Positions 8,872 through 17,750 of a stretch of 49,283 nucleotides of DNA are shown in pieces. The stretch's first letter is position 1, and each line of letters starts with the position of its first letter. The notes under the pieces were generated by a model. That model saw only the letters and a list, made by a program, of their open reading frames with translations. It did no database searches and had not been told where the DNA came from. The translations under genes were made by a program, and so were the position numbers. This DNA is from Bacteroidales bacterium (GTDB taxonomy: Bacteria > Bacteroidota > Bacteroidia > Bacteroidales > F082). Location of the stretch: NCBI GenBank assembly GCA_024400195.1, contig JAKSNC010000012.1, positions 1 through 49,283 on the forward strand, given 5' to 3'.

Positions 8872-11577
8872 ATGAAATGTGTGAACAAGAAGAGACGCTT
8901 CTTTTGGATTTTACTCGCCTTGGCTTTAATCATTGCCGTGGGCGGCATCGGGAAATTTCACGCCAACCCTTTCACCTTTACCCTTAAAACGAATAATCCT
9001 ACGGCTTTAGTCATAGACTCGTCGGGTTCTCCGCGCGCAGTCGCCGACCGATTTGGAAGCGTTCTTCTGATTATGAACGACGACGGCAGACTACAGCGTA
9101 CCGTAAAAATTAACAACGCCGATCATCCGCATGACCGCATAACAATGCTTTACGTCGAAGACGAATTTATTTACGCCAACGTCGTAACGATAGAGAATCA
9201 ACATATTGTTCGCGAACAGATTCGGCTTTATAACAAGTCGGGCAAATGCGTGCGCACTATTACCGATAATATATATACAGACGAAATTGTTTTTGGCAAT
9301 CTAAACCAGTTGTTTATTCGTGACGAAAAGAATCTGTCGTTCGTTCGTATCGAAGATAATGTGCTGAAAACCATTTCTTTAGGCGATGACGGCGCAACGG
9401 TGACTGACAGCGTGTGTTTGAGCGAGCCGATAATCGAAGTCAAGCAGGGGAAAGACTCCGTATTGTATGTGTCAAGTCTATATGGGAAAATGTACGAATA
9501 TGTCTCGGGAAGCGGGTGTGCAAAATCCGTCAGCCTGTCCGATGAAGACTACACGAATATTATGCTTGCTGAGCCTTCCGATGCAATATCTATTGCGTAT
9601 TCTTCCCACTATGCCGTCGTCAATATATTGTTTTGGTTGTCTCTGTTGACTCTTGGAGTGATAATCATATTTTTTGCATACAGGTTTTTTCGTTACAGAT
9701 ACAATAAGACGATAGGTGTTGTCATAGCCGTCGTTTTGTTGGCGGCGGGAATCGTGGCGTTTTACACTTATCACATTTTCCGGCAGACCAAGTCGGAATT
9801 GACCCAGATGATGGTCTATCAGACGGAACTGTTGGCGTATGTGACAGAGCATAATTATATGGGGTTAGTGCAGACTTTGTCGGCCTGTAATACGGACAGC
9901 TGTCTCATGCAGCCGCACGTCGTGGAGCAGTTGACCGATTTGCATACTATACTTGCCAAGTCAAGCCGATATAACGGCAATGAGTACTATGTGGCCGTCG
10001 TGTACAAAGGTGACAGTGTTGTGCGCCAATTGGTTGATAACATGGATAAGGAATCCACGGGCAGACCGGCTTATATGGCCTCAACGGAATGGGATGCGCC
10101 GGACATCGACGGCACGGACACCGTAGTAACGGCCTATAACGAGCAGTTCCGCGGTGCAGCCTGCAATGTCATAGACAAAGCAGGGAAAATCGTCGCCAAA
10201 ATCATATCCGTGCTTCCCGAAAGGCAGTTACGCTTCAACCAAAGGGAAAAAGCCTTCGGGCAGTTTCTTTCTCTTTTGAGCATCCTGATAGGCGTTTATA
10301 CGCTGTTTACCTTCGTGAACGCCATACGCCGCAGCTTCTCCGAATATGCCCGCCGTCGTCGCGAGTCTCTTCCTTACGCCAAGGAGCAGCTGTTCCCGAC
10401 TTTCTATTCTCTGATAGTGTGGTTCAGGGAAGTGGACCGTTCGCTTATGGTGTTTATCATCCCGTATTTTGCGGCAGGCGGCTCTATTGGTGATGTCGCT
10501 TCCGTCACGGCTATTGTCCTGATGGTCTATTCGGTAGGCAGCGTCGTGATGGTGCCCTTTACTAAGATGGCTTATACGCGGTTCGGCATCCGGAATGTGG
10601 GCATCGCCGCATCGTGCGTGAACATGTTTTCTTATGTGCTGATGGTCGTCGCTTTGATTTATACGGATGTTTATCTGTTTTATGTCGCGAAATTCCTTTC
10701 CGGAGCGTCGGCCGGCAATGTCTTGACCGTGGTGTCACATAGTTTAGGCGCGTCAGTCAAAGATAAGTCGGACCGTGCGAAACTGTTTAATGAAAAACAG
10801 ACCGTCGGCAATACCATCAACGTTTTGGCTATCTTGCTCGGCGGCTATATTATCCAATACCTTAATCCCATTGTTCTGTATGTCGTTGCCATCTTGCTGT
10901 CCGCCATGCTCATCGGCGTCAGTGCCGTTACGCTGAGCGGCATTTCTAAGGAAGATAATCAAACGGAAGACGATACTCCTCATTGGCGCGACATGGTGGC
11001 GTCGTTCAAATTCTTCATCCTGCGCGATGGAATCAGCGTCGTCTGGTTTGTGCTGCTCCCGATGGCCTTGTTGTTCGGTTACTTGGACTTCATTTTCCCG
11101 CTGTATGCCTCTGAATGTGGCATTTCTCCGCTTATGCTCTCCAATATTATCGTGATAGGCCTTGCCATGAACTTACTGCTGCGCAAGCCGCTCAACGATT
11201 TTTATTCTTCCATCGGCACAAGGCGGTCTTTGATGGTACAGACTGCCGTTATCAGTGCGGCGCTGCTTATGCTGGCTGTGTCTCCCAATATCATTTGGAT
11301 GATCGTTATATGCCTGATAATCTATGTTTTAAAGATGAATTCCTGTGTCGTTTTATATCAGGTGGAGGTGATTGAACGTAATGGATTCAGGCAGCAGGAC
11401 GTGCAGTCGGACTGTCTGTTGGCCGATCAGATACTGAGGACGGTTCGAATGCCTTTTATCAATATGCTCGTGCAGGCGGGAAGAATCTCGGCATGCGTCT
11501 GGATCGGTGCTATCTGCGCCTTCCTGACGGGCGGATTGGCCGTGTTTGGTAAAGAAAAAAAGAAAAATGAATTATGA
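8872..11577 (+). CDS. Membrane sensor fused to an MFS transporter (901 aa)
   Basis: Three parts can be read. Residues about 11-27 are a membrane anchor, followed by a roughly 220-residue extracytoplasmic domain with repeated beta-strand character (LVIDSSGSPRAVADRFGS, IRLYNKSGKCVRTITD), suggestive of a beta-propeller. Two helices follow (about 248-270 and 281-300). Then comes a second extracytoplasmic region (about 301-462) with helix plus VAVVYKGDSVVRQLVDN and NVIDKAGKIVAKII, typical of a Cache/PAS-like sensor. A further helix (463-484) leads into a 12-helix MFS domain (about 505-895). No kinase, HAMP or phosphatase output domain is present. Ligand-gated transport is inference. Its stop overlaps the start of the aminotransferase by 4 nt, suggesting a linked substrate. 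Confidence 0.75.
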   Translation: MKCVNKKRRFFWILLALALIIAVGGIGKFHANPFTFTLKTNNPTALVIDSSGSPRAVADRFGSVLLIMNDDGRLQRTVKINNADHPHDRITMLYVEDEFIYANVVTIENQHIVREQIRLYNKSGKCVRTITDNIYTDEIVFGNLNQLFIRDEKNLSFVRIEDNVLKTISLGDDGATVTDSVCLSEPIIEVKQGKDSVLYVSSLYGKMYEYVSGSGCAKSVSLSDEDYTNIMLAEPSDAISIAYSSHYAVVNILFWLSLLTLGVIIIFFAYRFFRYRYNKTIGVVIAVVLLAAGIVAFYTYHIFRQTKSELTQMMVYQTELLAYVTEHNYMGLVQTLSACNTDSCLMQPHVVEQLTDLHTILAKSSRYNGNEYYVAVVYKGDSVVRQLVDNMDKESTGRPAYMASTEWDAPDIDGTDTVVTAYNEQFRGAACNVIDKAGKIVAKIISVLPERQLRFNQREKAFGQFLSLLSILIGVYTLFTFVNAIRRSFSEYARRRRESLPYAKEQLFPTFYSLIVWFREVDRSLMVFIIPYFAAGGSIGDVASVTAIVLMVYSVGSVVMVPFTKMAYTRFGIRNVGIAASCVNMFSYVLMVVALIYTDVYLFYVAKFLSGASAGNVLTVVSHSLGASVKDKSDRAKLFNEKQTVGNTINVLAILLGGYIIQYLNPIVLYVVAILLSAMLIGVSAVTLSGISKEDNQTEDDTPHWRDMVASFKFFILRDGISVVWFVLLPMALLFGYLDFIFPLYASECGISPLMLSNIIVIGLAMNLLLRKPLNDFYSSIGTRRSLMVQTAVISAALLMLAVSPNIIWMIVICLIIYVLKMNSCVVLYQVEVIERNGFRQQDVQSDCLLADQILRTVRMPFINMLVQAGRISACVWIGAICAFLTGGLAVFGKEKKKNEL

Positions 11578-12731
11578 TTTACAATTTTGATGAAATTATC
11601 GACCGCAGAGGTACTTTCTCGGTCAAGTATGACTTATGCAAGGCTGTCTTCGGACGTGCCGATGTTCTCCCGATGTGGGTCGCCGATATGGATTTCCGCA
11701 CTCCGGATTTTATTCGCGATGCCGTCATTGCTCGTGCAAAAGGCGATGTCTATGGTTATACTTTCCGCGACGACGGTTATTATCAGGCTGTCGCCGACTG
11801 GATTACTCGCCGCCATGGTTGGAAAGTCGATAGGGAATGGATTTCCTACACTCCGGGCGTCGTCGCGGCTATCAATATGGCTGTGATGGGACTTACGTCA
11901 GTCGGTGACGGCATTATCATCCAGACTCCCGTTTATCCGCCGTTCATTCATTCCGTCGCAAGCCACGGACGCAGGCTTATCACCAATACTCTCAAAGATT
12001 CCGACCACGGTTATGAGATGGATTTCGACCTTCTTGAAAAACAGGCTGAAGATGCCAAGATGCTCATCCTCAGCAATCCTCATAATCCTGTCGGGCGTTG
12101 CTGGACGAGAGACGAACTTCAGCGCCTCGGTGAAATATGCCTGAAAAACAATCTTTTGGTCATCTCCGACGAGATACATTGCGACCTTGTCCTGCCGGGC
12201 TTCAAACATATTCCTTTTGCCTCACTTAGTCCGGAGTTTGAAAAAATAAGCATAACCGCCCACGCAGCAAGCAAAACATTTAACATCGCGGGAATGGCAA
12301 CTTCGTCGATAATTATTCCGAATGACGCGCTTCGCGAAAAATATGTCGGCTTCGTCCATGATACGGAGATTGACCTCGGCAACGTGCTCGGCAAGGAGGC
12401 TACGCGCGCGGCAATGCTTCACGGCGAACCATGGCTGGCACAACTCCTGAATTATCTCAAAGACAATGCTGATTTCGCTGTCGATTTCATCCGTCGCGAG
12501 ATGCCGAAAGTCAGAGTGCACAAGCCCGAAGCGACATATCTTCTTTGGTTAGACTTCAGCGGATACGGCCTTTCTGATGAAGAGCTCAACCGCCGGATGG
12601 TTTATGAAATCGGCCTCGGACTGAATCCCGGTCACGAATTTGGCAGAGAAGGTGAAAATCATCTCCGTATGAATATCGCCTGCCCGCGTTCCGTCCTGAA
12701 AACGGCTCTCGAGAAGATGAAGAATTTCTGA
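11574..12731 (+). CDS. patB: MalY/PatB-type PLP C-S lyase (aminotransferase class I fold)
   Basis: The 385-residue protein has the family signature: N-terminal DIIDRR-like start (EIIDRRGTFSVKYD), LPMWVADMDF, VYGYTF, ILSNPHNPVGRCW, VISDEIHCDL and the PLP lysine in AASKTFNIAG (Lys234). PatB/MalY enzymes cleave cystathionine or cysteine conjugates to thiol, pyruvate and ammonia in the cytosol. The start codon lies inside the stop of the sensor-MFS gene (ATGA), so translation is coupled. Together they could import and cleave a sulfur-containing amino acid or conjugate, but that link is inference. Confidence 0.88.
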   Translation: MIYNFDEIIDRRGTFSVKYDLCKAVFGRADVLPMWVADMDFRTPDFIRDAVIARAKGDVYGYTFRDDGYYQAVADWITRRHGWKVDREWISYTPGVVAAINMAVMGLTSVGDGIIIQTPVYPPFIHSVASHGRRLITNTLKDSDHGYEMDFDLLEKQAEDAKMLILSNPHNPVGRCWTRDELQRLGEICLKNNLLVISDEIHCDLVLPGFKHIPFASLSPEFEKISITAHAASKTFNIAGMATSSIIIPNDALREKYVGFVHDTEIDLGNVLGKEATRAAMLHGEPWLAQLLNYLKDNADFAVDFIRREMPKVRVHKPEATYLLWLDFSGYGLSDEELNRRMVYEIGLGLNPGHEFGREGENHLRMNIACPRSVLKTALEKMKNF

Positions 12732-12753
12732 TTGTCTTAGAATCTTAAACATT

Positions 12754-13683
12754 ATGTCAGGTCGATTTATTTCCTGTATAAAAGAAGCTTCGCCGTCTGC
12801 CTTCCGCACGATATGGTGGCTCGCCAAACTGATGGTCGGCGTCTCGTTTGTGATATTCATCCTGCAATATGTCGGTGTTATCGGATGGCTGTCGCGCTGG
12901 CTGACTCCCATATTCGGCTGTTTCGGACTCCCGGGTGAGGCCTCGCTCGCCTTCGTGACAGGTTATTTCGTCAACTGCTATTCGGCACTCGCCGTCATAA
13001 CTACTCTCGACATCAGCCGCCGCTCCATCACCATCCTCTCGGTGATGATTCTCTGCGCGCATAATATGATTGTCGAGACTTCCGTTCAGCATAAGACGGG
13101 TTCTTCGGTGATGCGAATCGTCTGTATAAGAACACTTTCCGCTTTCTTTTTAGCCTTCATCCTCAACCTGATAATGCCTGAAGACACGTCACGTGTTTCG
13201 GCTTCGGTCGTCAATACTGATGATGTCGGTTTTATGACGCTGTTGTCGGATTGGGCTGTCAAGACTTTGAAAAACATCATCCTGATGGTCGTGTTGGTTT
13301 ATCTTCTGACCGTGTTGCAGAGAATACTTTCGGAGTTCGGTATCATCGCGAAGATTGCCGGAATGCTCAGCCCTGTGATGAGGTTTTTCGGGCTTCCGCC
13401 GAGGACGGCCTTTCTCTGGCTTGTCGCAAACACACTCGGTCTCGCGTACGGCAGTGCCGTGATGATTGACGAGACTGAACGCGGTAATACGACGAAGGAT
13501 GACAACGACCTGTTGAATCATCATATCGGCGTGTCACACAGCAATCTCGAAGATTTGACTCTGTTTACGGCCGCCGGTGGCTATTTCTTCTGGATGCTTC
13601 TGTCGCGATGGTGTATGTCGATGCTTCTCGTGTGGGGCAGAAGGTTGGAAAAGAAAGTTATCACTTGTCTTCCGTCTTCTTGA
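12754..13683 (+). CDS. Gate-domain (nucleoside recognition / SpmA-B-like) membrane protein
   Basis: The protein has 309 residues, many hydrophobic, with two Gate-type halves. The first has VIGWLSRWLTPIFGCFGLPG and GYFVNCYSALAVITTLDIS. The second has ILSEFGIIAKIAGMLSPVMRFFGLPP and GLAYGSAVMIDE. Proteins of this class sit in the inner membrane; their transport role is poorly defined. The gene follows patB by 22 nt and is probably in the same operon. Its last eight codons (KVITCLPSS region) overlap the 3' end of a convergent accessory gene by 23 bp. Its C terminus may thus have been remodelled when the accessory block joined here. Confidence 0.82.
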   Translation: MSGRFISCIKEASPSAFRTIWWLAKLMVGVSFVIFILQYVGVIGWLSRWLTPIFGCFGLPGEASLAFVTGYFVNCYSALAVITTLDISRRSITILSVMILCAHNMIVETSVQHKTGSSVMRIVCIRTLSAFFLAFILNLIMPEDTSRVSASVVNTDDVGFMTLLSDWAVKTLKNIILMVVLVYLLTVLQRILSEFGIIAKIAGMLSPVMRFFGLPPRTAFLWLVANTLGLAYGSAVMIDETERGNTTKDDNDLLNHHIGVSHSNLEDLTLFTAAGGYFFWMLLSRWCMSMLLVWGRRLEKKVITCLPSS

Positions 13684-14656
13684 ACGTCACGCTTTTCGGG
13701 TTATAAAGTTTGACCGTCTTGTCGCCTTTCGTCACCTCCACGCTCGGGCAGTTGTCGCAAGGTTCGCCCATTTCGCCGAGGGCTTCGGCTTGGCCGTCCT
13801 CGAAACCGCGAGCATAACCGGCGGCTTCACCTTCAGCATAGGCTGCGGATTTACCTTTTTCTACTTTTACAGAAAACTTACCCTTTAAAATGTCAGCCAT
13901 ATCATAGCCGGTATAATGTGGTATTTCTATTTCAGCATATAGTACACCTGCCTTGAGAAGGACTGAACTTGCCACAAAGATGTCATGGCTCTCACCTTTT
14001 TCTCCGCCACCGATACCACCTATTGCGTTAACCTCACCGCCATTGATGGTAATATTATATCCGTTTCCTTCTTTTCCTCCACCGATACCACCCATTGCGT
14101 CAACCTCACCGCCATTGATGGTAATATTATATCCGTTTCCTTCATTCCCTCCACCGATGCCGGCAGCAAAACCGTGACATTGTGCCTCAACCACACCGCC
14201 ATTGATGGTGATATTAGAACCTTCTTTTCTGTCCTTGCCACCTATTCCGGCAGAATTTCCACGACCGTGTGTCATCAGCCGACCAGTTTGATTCTTTTGA
14301 CCGTAGATAGTGAGGGAGTTGCCTTCGCCCGATACTTGGATGCCGGGGGTTTCATTTCCATCGGCTGCAGCAAGGAAGCTATTATCGGCAAGGATAAGGT
14401 GAACGTCGCCAGAGCAAGATAGATTGCGGGTTTCTACATCACCGCCCAAAGCGACATACCAGCCGGCATTCAAAGTAGCAGAAGCATTGGTGATTACGGT
14501 AGCTTCTACGCTGCCTTCTTTCCACTCCTTAATACCGCTTTTAGGGTCATCAGGGGTGTTGTACACGGGATAAAGATAAGACACCGTTTGTTTCTCTTGT
14601 GCCCACAGTCCTGCGCTCAGCGTTAGGGCGAGGAAAATTGAAAATAGTTTTTTCAT
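13661..14656 (-). CDS. Secreted beta-helix-like repeat protein with shared C-terminal tail
   Basis: A signal peptide (MKKLFSIFLALTLSAGLWAQ) is followed by a domain that also starts the paralogue at 19744 (TVSYLYPVYNTPDDPKSGI). Next come strand-rich repeats built on ITINGGxVxAxGGIGGG. Two of them are 72-bp DNA repeats nearly identical to each other (about 14037-14180). After an Ala/Gly-rich linker (AAYAEGEAAGYARGFEDG) it ends with ALGEMGEPCDNCPSVEV and VKLYNPKSVTFKK, a tail found in two neighbours. A right-handed beta-helix on the cell surface is inference; I do not recognise a named family. It overlaps the Gate-domain gene at the 3' end. The 36-bp element at 14695 lies in its promoter region. 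Confidence 0.75.
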   Translation of the reverse strand: MKKLFSIFLALTLSAGLWAQEKQTVSYLYPVYNTPDDPKSGIKEWKEGSVEATVITNASATLNAGWYVALGGDVETRNLSCSGDVHLILADNSFLAAADGNETPGIQVSGEGNSLTIYGQKNQTGRLMTHGRGNSAGIGGKDRKEGSNITINGGVVEAQCHGFAAGIGGGNEGNGYNITINGGEVDAMGGIGGGKEGNGYNITINGGEVNAIGGIGGGEKGESHDIFVASSVLLKAGVLYAEIEIPHYTGYDMADILKGKFSVKVEKGKSAAYAEGEAAGYARGFEDGQAEALGEMGEPCDNCPSVEVTKGDKTVKLYNPKSVTFKKTEDK

Positions 14657-14730
14657 TTGCGACTATATATTTCTGTTTTAGCCGCGAAGTTACAACATTT
14701 CCCCATATACGTGAGAAATATCAGCGGAAT
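14492..14730 (-). repeat. Copy A of a 239/240-bp near-identical direct repeat
   Basis: This segment covers the promoter region, signal peptide and first about 50 codons of the gene ending at 13661. It matches 20962-21201 with only about a dozen differences, including one A missing from the run after the ATG (6 here, 7 there). The coding part from about 14492 to 14620 is essentially identical. It indicates recent duplication or gene conversion. Confidence 0.9.
14695..14730 (-). promoter_or_regulatory. 36-bp palindromic promoter-proximal element, copy 1
   Basis: Plus strand runs from ACATTTCCCC to AGCGGAAT and is shared with 16259-16294 and 21166-21201. The core has the symmetry TTTCnCAnnTAnnTGnGAAA (one mismatch here). 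On the minus strand it sits immediately upstream of a TAACTTCG box, 39 nt ahead of the gene starting at 14656. An operator for a dimeric regulator is one reading; a recombination site is another. Confidence 0.6.
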
Positions 14731-14732
14731 AT

Positions 14733-14919
14733 TAGCCATTAGCCATTAGCAATGAACCCTTTAAACCTTTTGACTTTTTGACTTTTTGACCTTTTGACTT
14801 CAGAACATCTGAACATCTGAACTTCTGAACATCTGAACATCTGAACTTCTGAACATCTGAACATCTGAACATCTGAACTTCTGAACATCTGAACTTCTTA
14901 ACCCTTCTAAACCTTTTAA
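14733..14919. repeat. Tandem-repeat tract at the 3' end of the DUF4143 pseudogene
   Basis: The tract includes ATTAGCC heptamers, then four TTTTTGAC-type octamers (about 14766-14798), then exactly twelve octamers GAACATCT/GAACTTCT at 14803-14898 (96 bp). The tract ends at the stop codon of the minus-strand pseudogene. The sequence ATTAGCAATGAACCC downstream of the heptamers recurs at 16322. Confidence 0.9.
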
Positions 14920-16187
14920 CTAATTATCAAGCAGCCATTTCCAGACTGGGATGACCTCTACCGTACCGAAATTATCTTGGAAAGATGTCTCTTCATCAAA
15001 CGTGAAGATGGTTCTGCGCTCGCATTCCACAGCCTTGGGCAGTTTGGCAAGTGCAGTCATTTCGCGCTTGATAGTTTCCATGTCATGTATGGAATAGCAT
15101 ACCTGTATCGCCCATTTTTGTTCGGGAACGTAAAAGTCAACTTCATAACCATTGCTGTTGTAAAAATAGACGGTGTCGTTATCTTTGTCATGTCCAAACA
15201 GACGGAAGAGTTGCAAGGCAACCATATTTTCCAGTAAGGCTGTCTCGCCACCTAACAGGAAAAGGTTCAATACACCGTTATCCACGAAATAGTATTTGCA
15301 GATACTCTCCTTCTCGCTTAACGCCGCCGCCATATTTCGCAAACGAAGTATCAGCCACGCGTCTTCGCAATACCCGACATATCCGGCAATAGTTGGCACG
15401 GTTACTTTTCCGCTAATGGATGAAACAATATTTGCAAGGCGTGTGTATGAAATCGGCTGTCTCACGCTCTCAGCCAACTTCTTGATCATCAGCCGGAGTG
15501 CCACTGTATTGCTGATATTATTACGCGAGGCGATGTCTCCCAAATAGATTTTCTGATAGGTGCTGCTGATATAGCCCCGTTTGTCCTGTTGCCCAATGGA
15601 TTCCGGCATTCCTCCCCATAGCAAGTAGTCGTTGTAGTTCTTAATCATTTTGGCACGTCCCTTGGTAGATAATAGCGCCAGCTCATCAAAGGGAACATCC
15701 AAATAGCCCATCACCTCTTTAAAACTGAACGGGTATATATCCTTCTCCAAAAAACGTCCGCCCAACGTAGTCATAAACTCACTGCTGAGCATCTGTGCAT
15801 TGCTGCCGGTGAGGCATATAGTGTATTTATTATCCGCCATTCTGCGGGCAAATTTCTCCCAGCCTGCTATAATCTGTATTTCATCCAAGAACAGCATCGG
15901 CTTATAATCATACATTTCCGCGTATGCGTCAAGCAACCGGTCGAAGTCTTCATTTACAAAGTTTTCCAATCGGTTATCCTCAAAGTTCAGATACAGAAAC
16001 TCTTCAGGGCGGTGTCCGACGGCCACCAAATGCTGAATGTGCTGATAGAGCGCGTATGACTTGCCCGCACGCCTATGAAAGCATAATTCATATTGTCTGC
16101 TACACTCAATGAGCGTTGAAAGAGCGAGCGTTCAACAATTTCCTGCTGATTTTATAAAATGATTCGTTTAAAAATCTGTTTGTCCAT
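14920..16187 (-). pseudogene. Broken AAA ATPase of the ATP-binding/DUF4143 family
   Basis: The intact part (16029 to 14920) has Walker B MLFLDEIQIIAGWE, sensor LTGSNAQML and a DUF4143 C-terminal half ending in a nuclease-like YEVDFYVPEQKWAIQVCYS. Upstream coding sequence is damaged. From the ATG at 16187 the frame reads MDKQIFKRIIL, then a TAA at 16154-16152 where GAA is likely ancestral, then NQQEIVERSLFQRSLSVADN, NMNYAFIGVR. At about 16063-16073 the frame shifts to RAGKSYALYQHIQ. Restoring a lost 7-bp copy of CGTGCGG would rebuild GVRRAGKS, the Walker A loop. It is therefore non-functional unless translated from the internal start. The 36-bp element and a TATTTTTG box (16256-16249) precede it. 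Confidence 0.85.
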
Positions 16188-16258
16188 TTAATATATCGCT
16201 TAATAAATTTTGGTATATCTATAAAATGCCATTTAATAATTTCGGCTACAAAAATACT

Positions 16259-16294
16259 ACATTTTCCCATATACGTGAGAAATATCAGCGGAAT
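16259..16294 (-). promoter_or_regulatory. 36-bp palindromic promoter-proximal element, copy 2
   Basis: This copy contains the best palindrome, TTTCCCATATACGTGAGAAA (half-sites TTTCnCAnnT). It abuts a minus-strand TATTTTTG box at 16256-16249, upstream of the ATPase pseudogene. Same orientation as the other two copies. Confidence 0.6.
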
Positions 16295-16300
16295 ATTTCC

Positions 16301-16392
16301 ATTAGCCATTAGCCATTAGCCATTAGCAATGAACCCTTTAAACCTTTTGACCTCTCTTTACTCTCTTAACCTTTCAAACCTTTCAAACCCTT
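16301..16392. repeat. Heptamer tract at the 3' end of the intact DUF4143 ATPase gene
   Basis: Four heptamers ATTAGCC (the last ATTAGCA) at 16301-16328 are followed by AATGAACCCTTTAAACC, as at 14750, and then CTTTCAAAC-type repeats running up to the stop codon of the next minus-strand gene. Confidence 0.85.
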
Positions 16393-17685
16393 CTAAGGGC
16401 GCAGGCAGCCGACGGGAACGATGCACACGCCATCCGGACGGCGATAAACGTACTGGCCGACAGCCGTCAGTACCATCTTGAACGATGCACAACCTAATTT
16501 GTCAGTGTCAATCCTGTTCTCCAATTTGTTCAGCGACGCCACGGCTTCATTTATCAACGCCTCGCCGCCTAATTTTATCTCGACCAAACCATATCTCCCG
16601 TTTCTCAGATGAATGACGGCATCGCATTCCAGACCGGTCTTGTCACGATAATGATAAACCCTGCCACCTATCGCTTCCGCATAGACACGCAGGTCGCGCA
16701 CGCAAAGCGTCTCAAAGAGCAGCCCCAATGTGTTGATGTCGTCTATCAAGTCTTCAGGGCCGACACCCAAAGCGGCAGTCGCGATGCTCGGATCCACAAA
16801 ATACCGGGTGTCGGAAGTCCGCAATGCAGTCTTGCTACGCAAATTGGGGCTCCATGCCGCCATGTCTTCAATGACAAATATCTTACGCAGCGCGTTCAGA
16901 TAAGATTGCACCGTGTCTTCTGTCAATGTATCCGTGTCATTCACCTTCACGTCGGCAAGCAGTGTGCCCAATGTAGCTTGCTTTCCTTGATGACGGGCGT
17001 ATGAACGCATGAGGCGTCTTGCCCTTTCTTCATTGCGCGTCACGCCGTCCGCACGTGAGATGTCAGACCTCACAACCGCCTCGAAGTACTCGCGCACAGG
17101 AACCAATTGGGCGTTGGCTGTACGTTTGCTCAGTGTCTGAGGCCAACCGCCACGGCAGATAAGATGAGCTATTCGGGACAAATCCAGACTATTTGTTCCT
17201 TGCAGAGGTTCTGGGTTATTCCGAAACATCTGTTGCAGACTGACGGAGCCATTGGAATCGCCCGACTCCCAAAGGGTCATGGGGCGCATGGTCAGCCACG
17301 CGAAACGACCGGTGCCGGTGTGGGAAATCTTGTCCGTTTGCGGAGGGACTGCCGAGCCTGTGAGAATAAACTGTCCGTCCTCCGCCCGTTGATCCACGGT
17401 GAAACGGACGGCATCCCAAATCTCGGGAATCAACTGCCACTCGTCTATCAGACGGGGCGTGGCACCAGCCAACACTTGATACATATCGGTTTGTGCTAAA
17501 TACAATGTGTTCTGTTTGGTGGCGGGATCGGCCACGTACAGGATACTGCCTGCGCATTGAGCGGCAGTGGTCGTCTTGCCGCAATATTTTGGTCCTTCCA
17601 CCAACACGGCACCCATTGCATCCAATTTTTCCTGCAGTAATTCATCGACAACTCGAGGACGATATTCGTTCATGTTTTTTTGCAC
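16393..17685 (-). CDS. AAA ATPase, ATP-binding/DUF4143 family (intact)
   Basis: This 430-residue protein has Walker A in VEGPKYCGKTTT (residues about 29-40), Walker B in PRLIDEWQLIPEIW, sensor 1 in FILTGSAVPP, and a DUF4143 C-terminal region with LECDAVIHLRNG then LVEIKLGG, a PD-(D/E)XK-like D...EIK pattern. Such ATPases are abundant and variable in gut Bacteroidales; their role is unknown. Translation could also begin at Met5 (17673). It belongs to a different subfamily from the pseudogene next door. A TATCTTTG box lies at 17707-17700, and a 23-bp tandem array is further upstream. The 3' end runs straight into a repeat tract. Confidence 0.88.
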   Translation of the reverse strand: MQKNMNEYRPRVVDELLQEKLDAMGAVLVEGPKYCGKTTTAAQCAGSILYVADPATKQNTLYLAQTDMYQVLAGATPRLIDEWQLIPEIWDAVRFTVDQRAEDGQFILTGSAVPPQTDKISHTGTGRFAWLTMRPMTLWESGDSNGSVSLQQMFRNNPEPLQGTNSLDLSRIAHLICRGGWPQTLSKRTANAQLVPVREYFEAVVRSDISRADGVTRNEERARRLMRSYARHQGKQATLGTLLADVKVNDTDTLTEDTVQSYLNALRKIFVIEDMAAWSPNLRSKTALRTSDTRYFVDPSIATAALGVGPEDLIDDINTLGLLFETLCVRDLRVYAEAIGGRVYHYRDKTGLECDAVIHLRNGRYGLVEIKLGGEALINEAVASLNKLENRIDTDKLGCASFKMVLTAVGQYVYRRPDGVCIVPVGCLRP

Positions 17686-17699
17686 TTTTTTAACGACTG

Positions 17700-17707
17700 C
17701 AAAGATA
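17700..17707 (-). promoter_or_regulatory. TATCTTTG promoter box for the DUF4143 ATPase
   Basis: Reading the minus strand, TATCTTTGCAG lies 14 nt before the ATG at 17685. The 23-bp repeat array starts 44 nt further upstream. Confidence 0.6.
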
Positions 17708-17750
17708 CAATATTATTTTTTATAAATGCAAGAAAATCAGTAAAATAATT

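Noticed and set aside
16106-16309. 67-codon minus-strand open frame ahead of the ATPase
   Set aside because: It runs through the 36-bp element and promoter and covers the pseudogene's start in the wrong frame; the other frame matches the ATPase N terminus.
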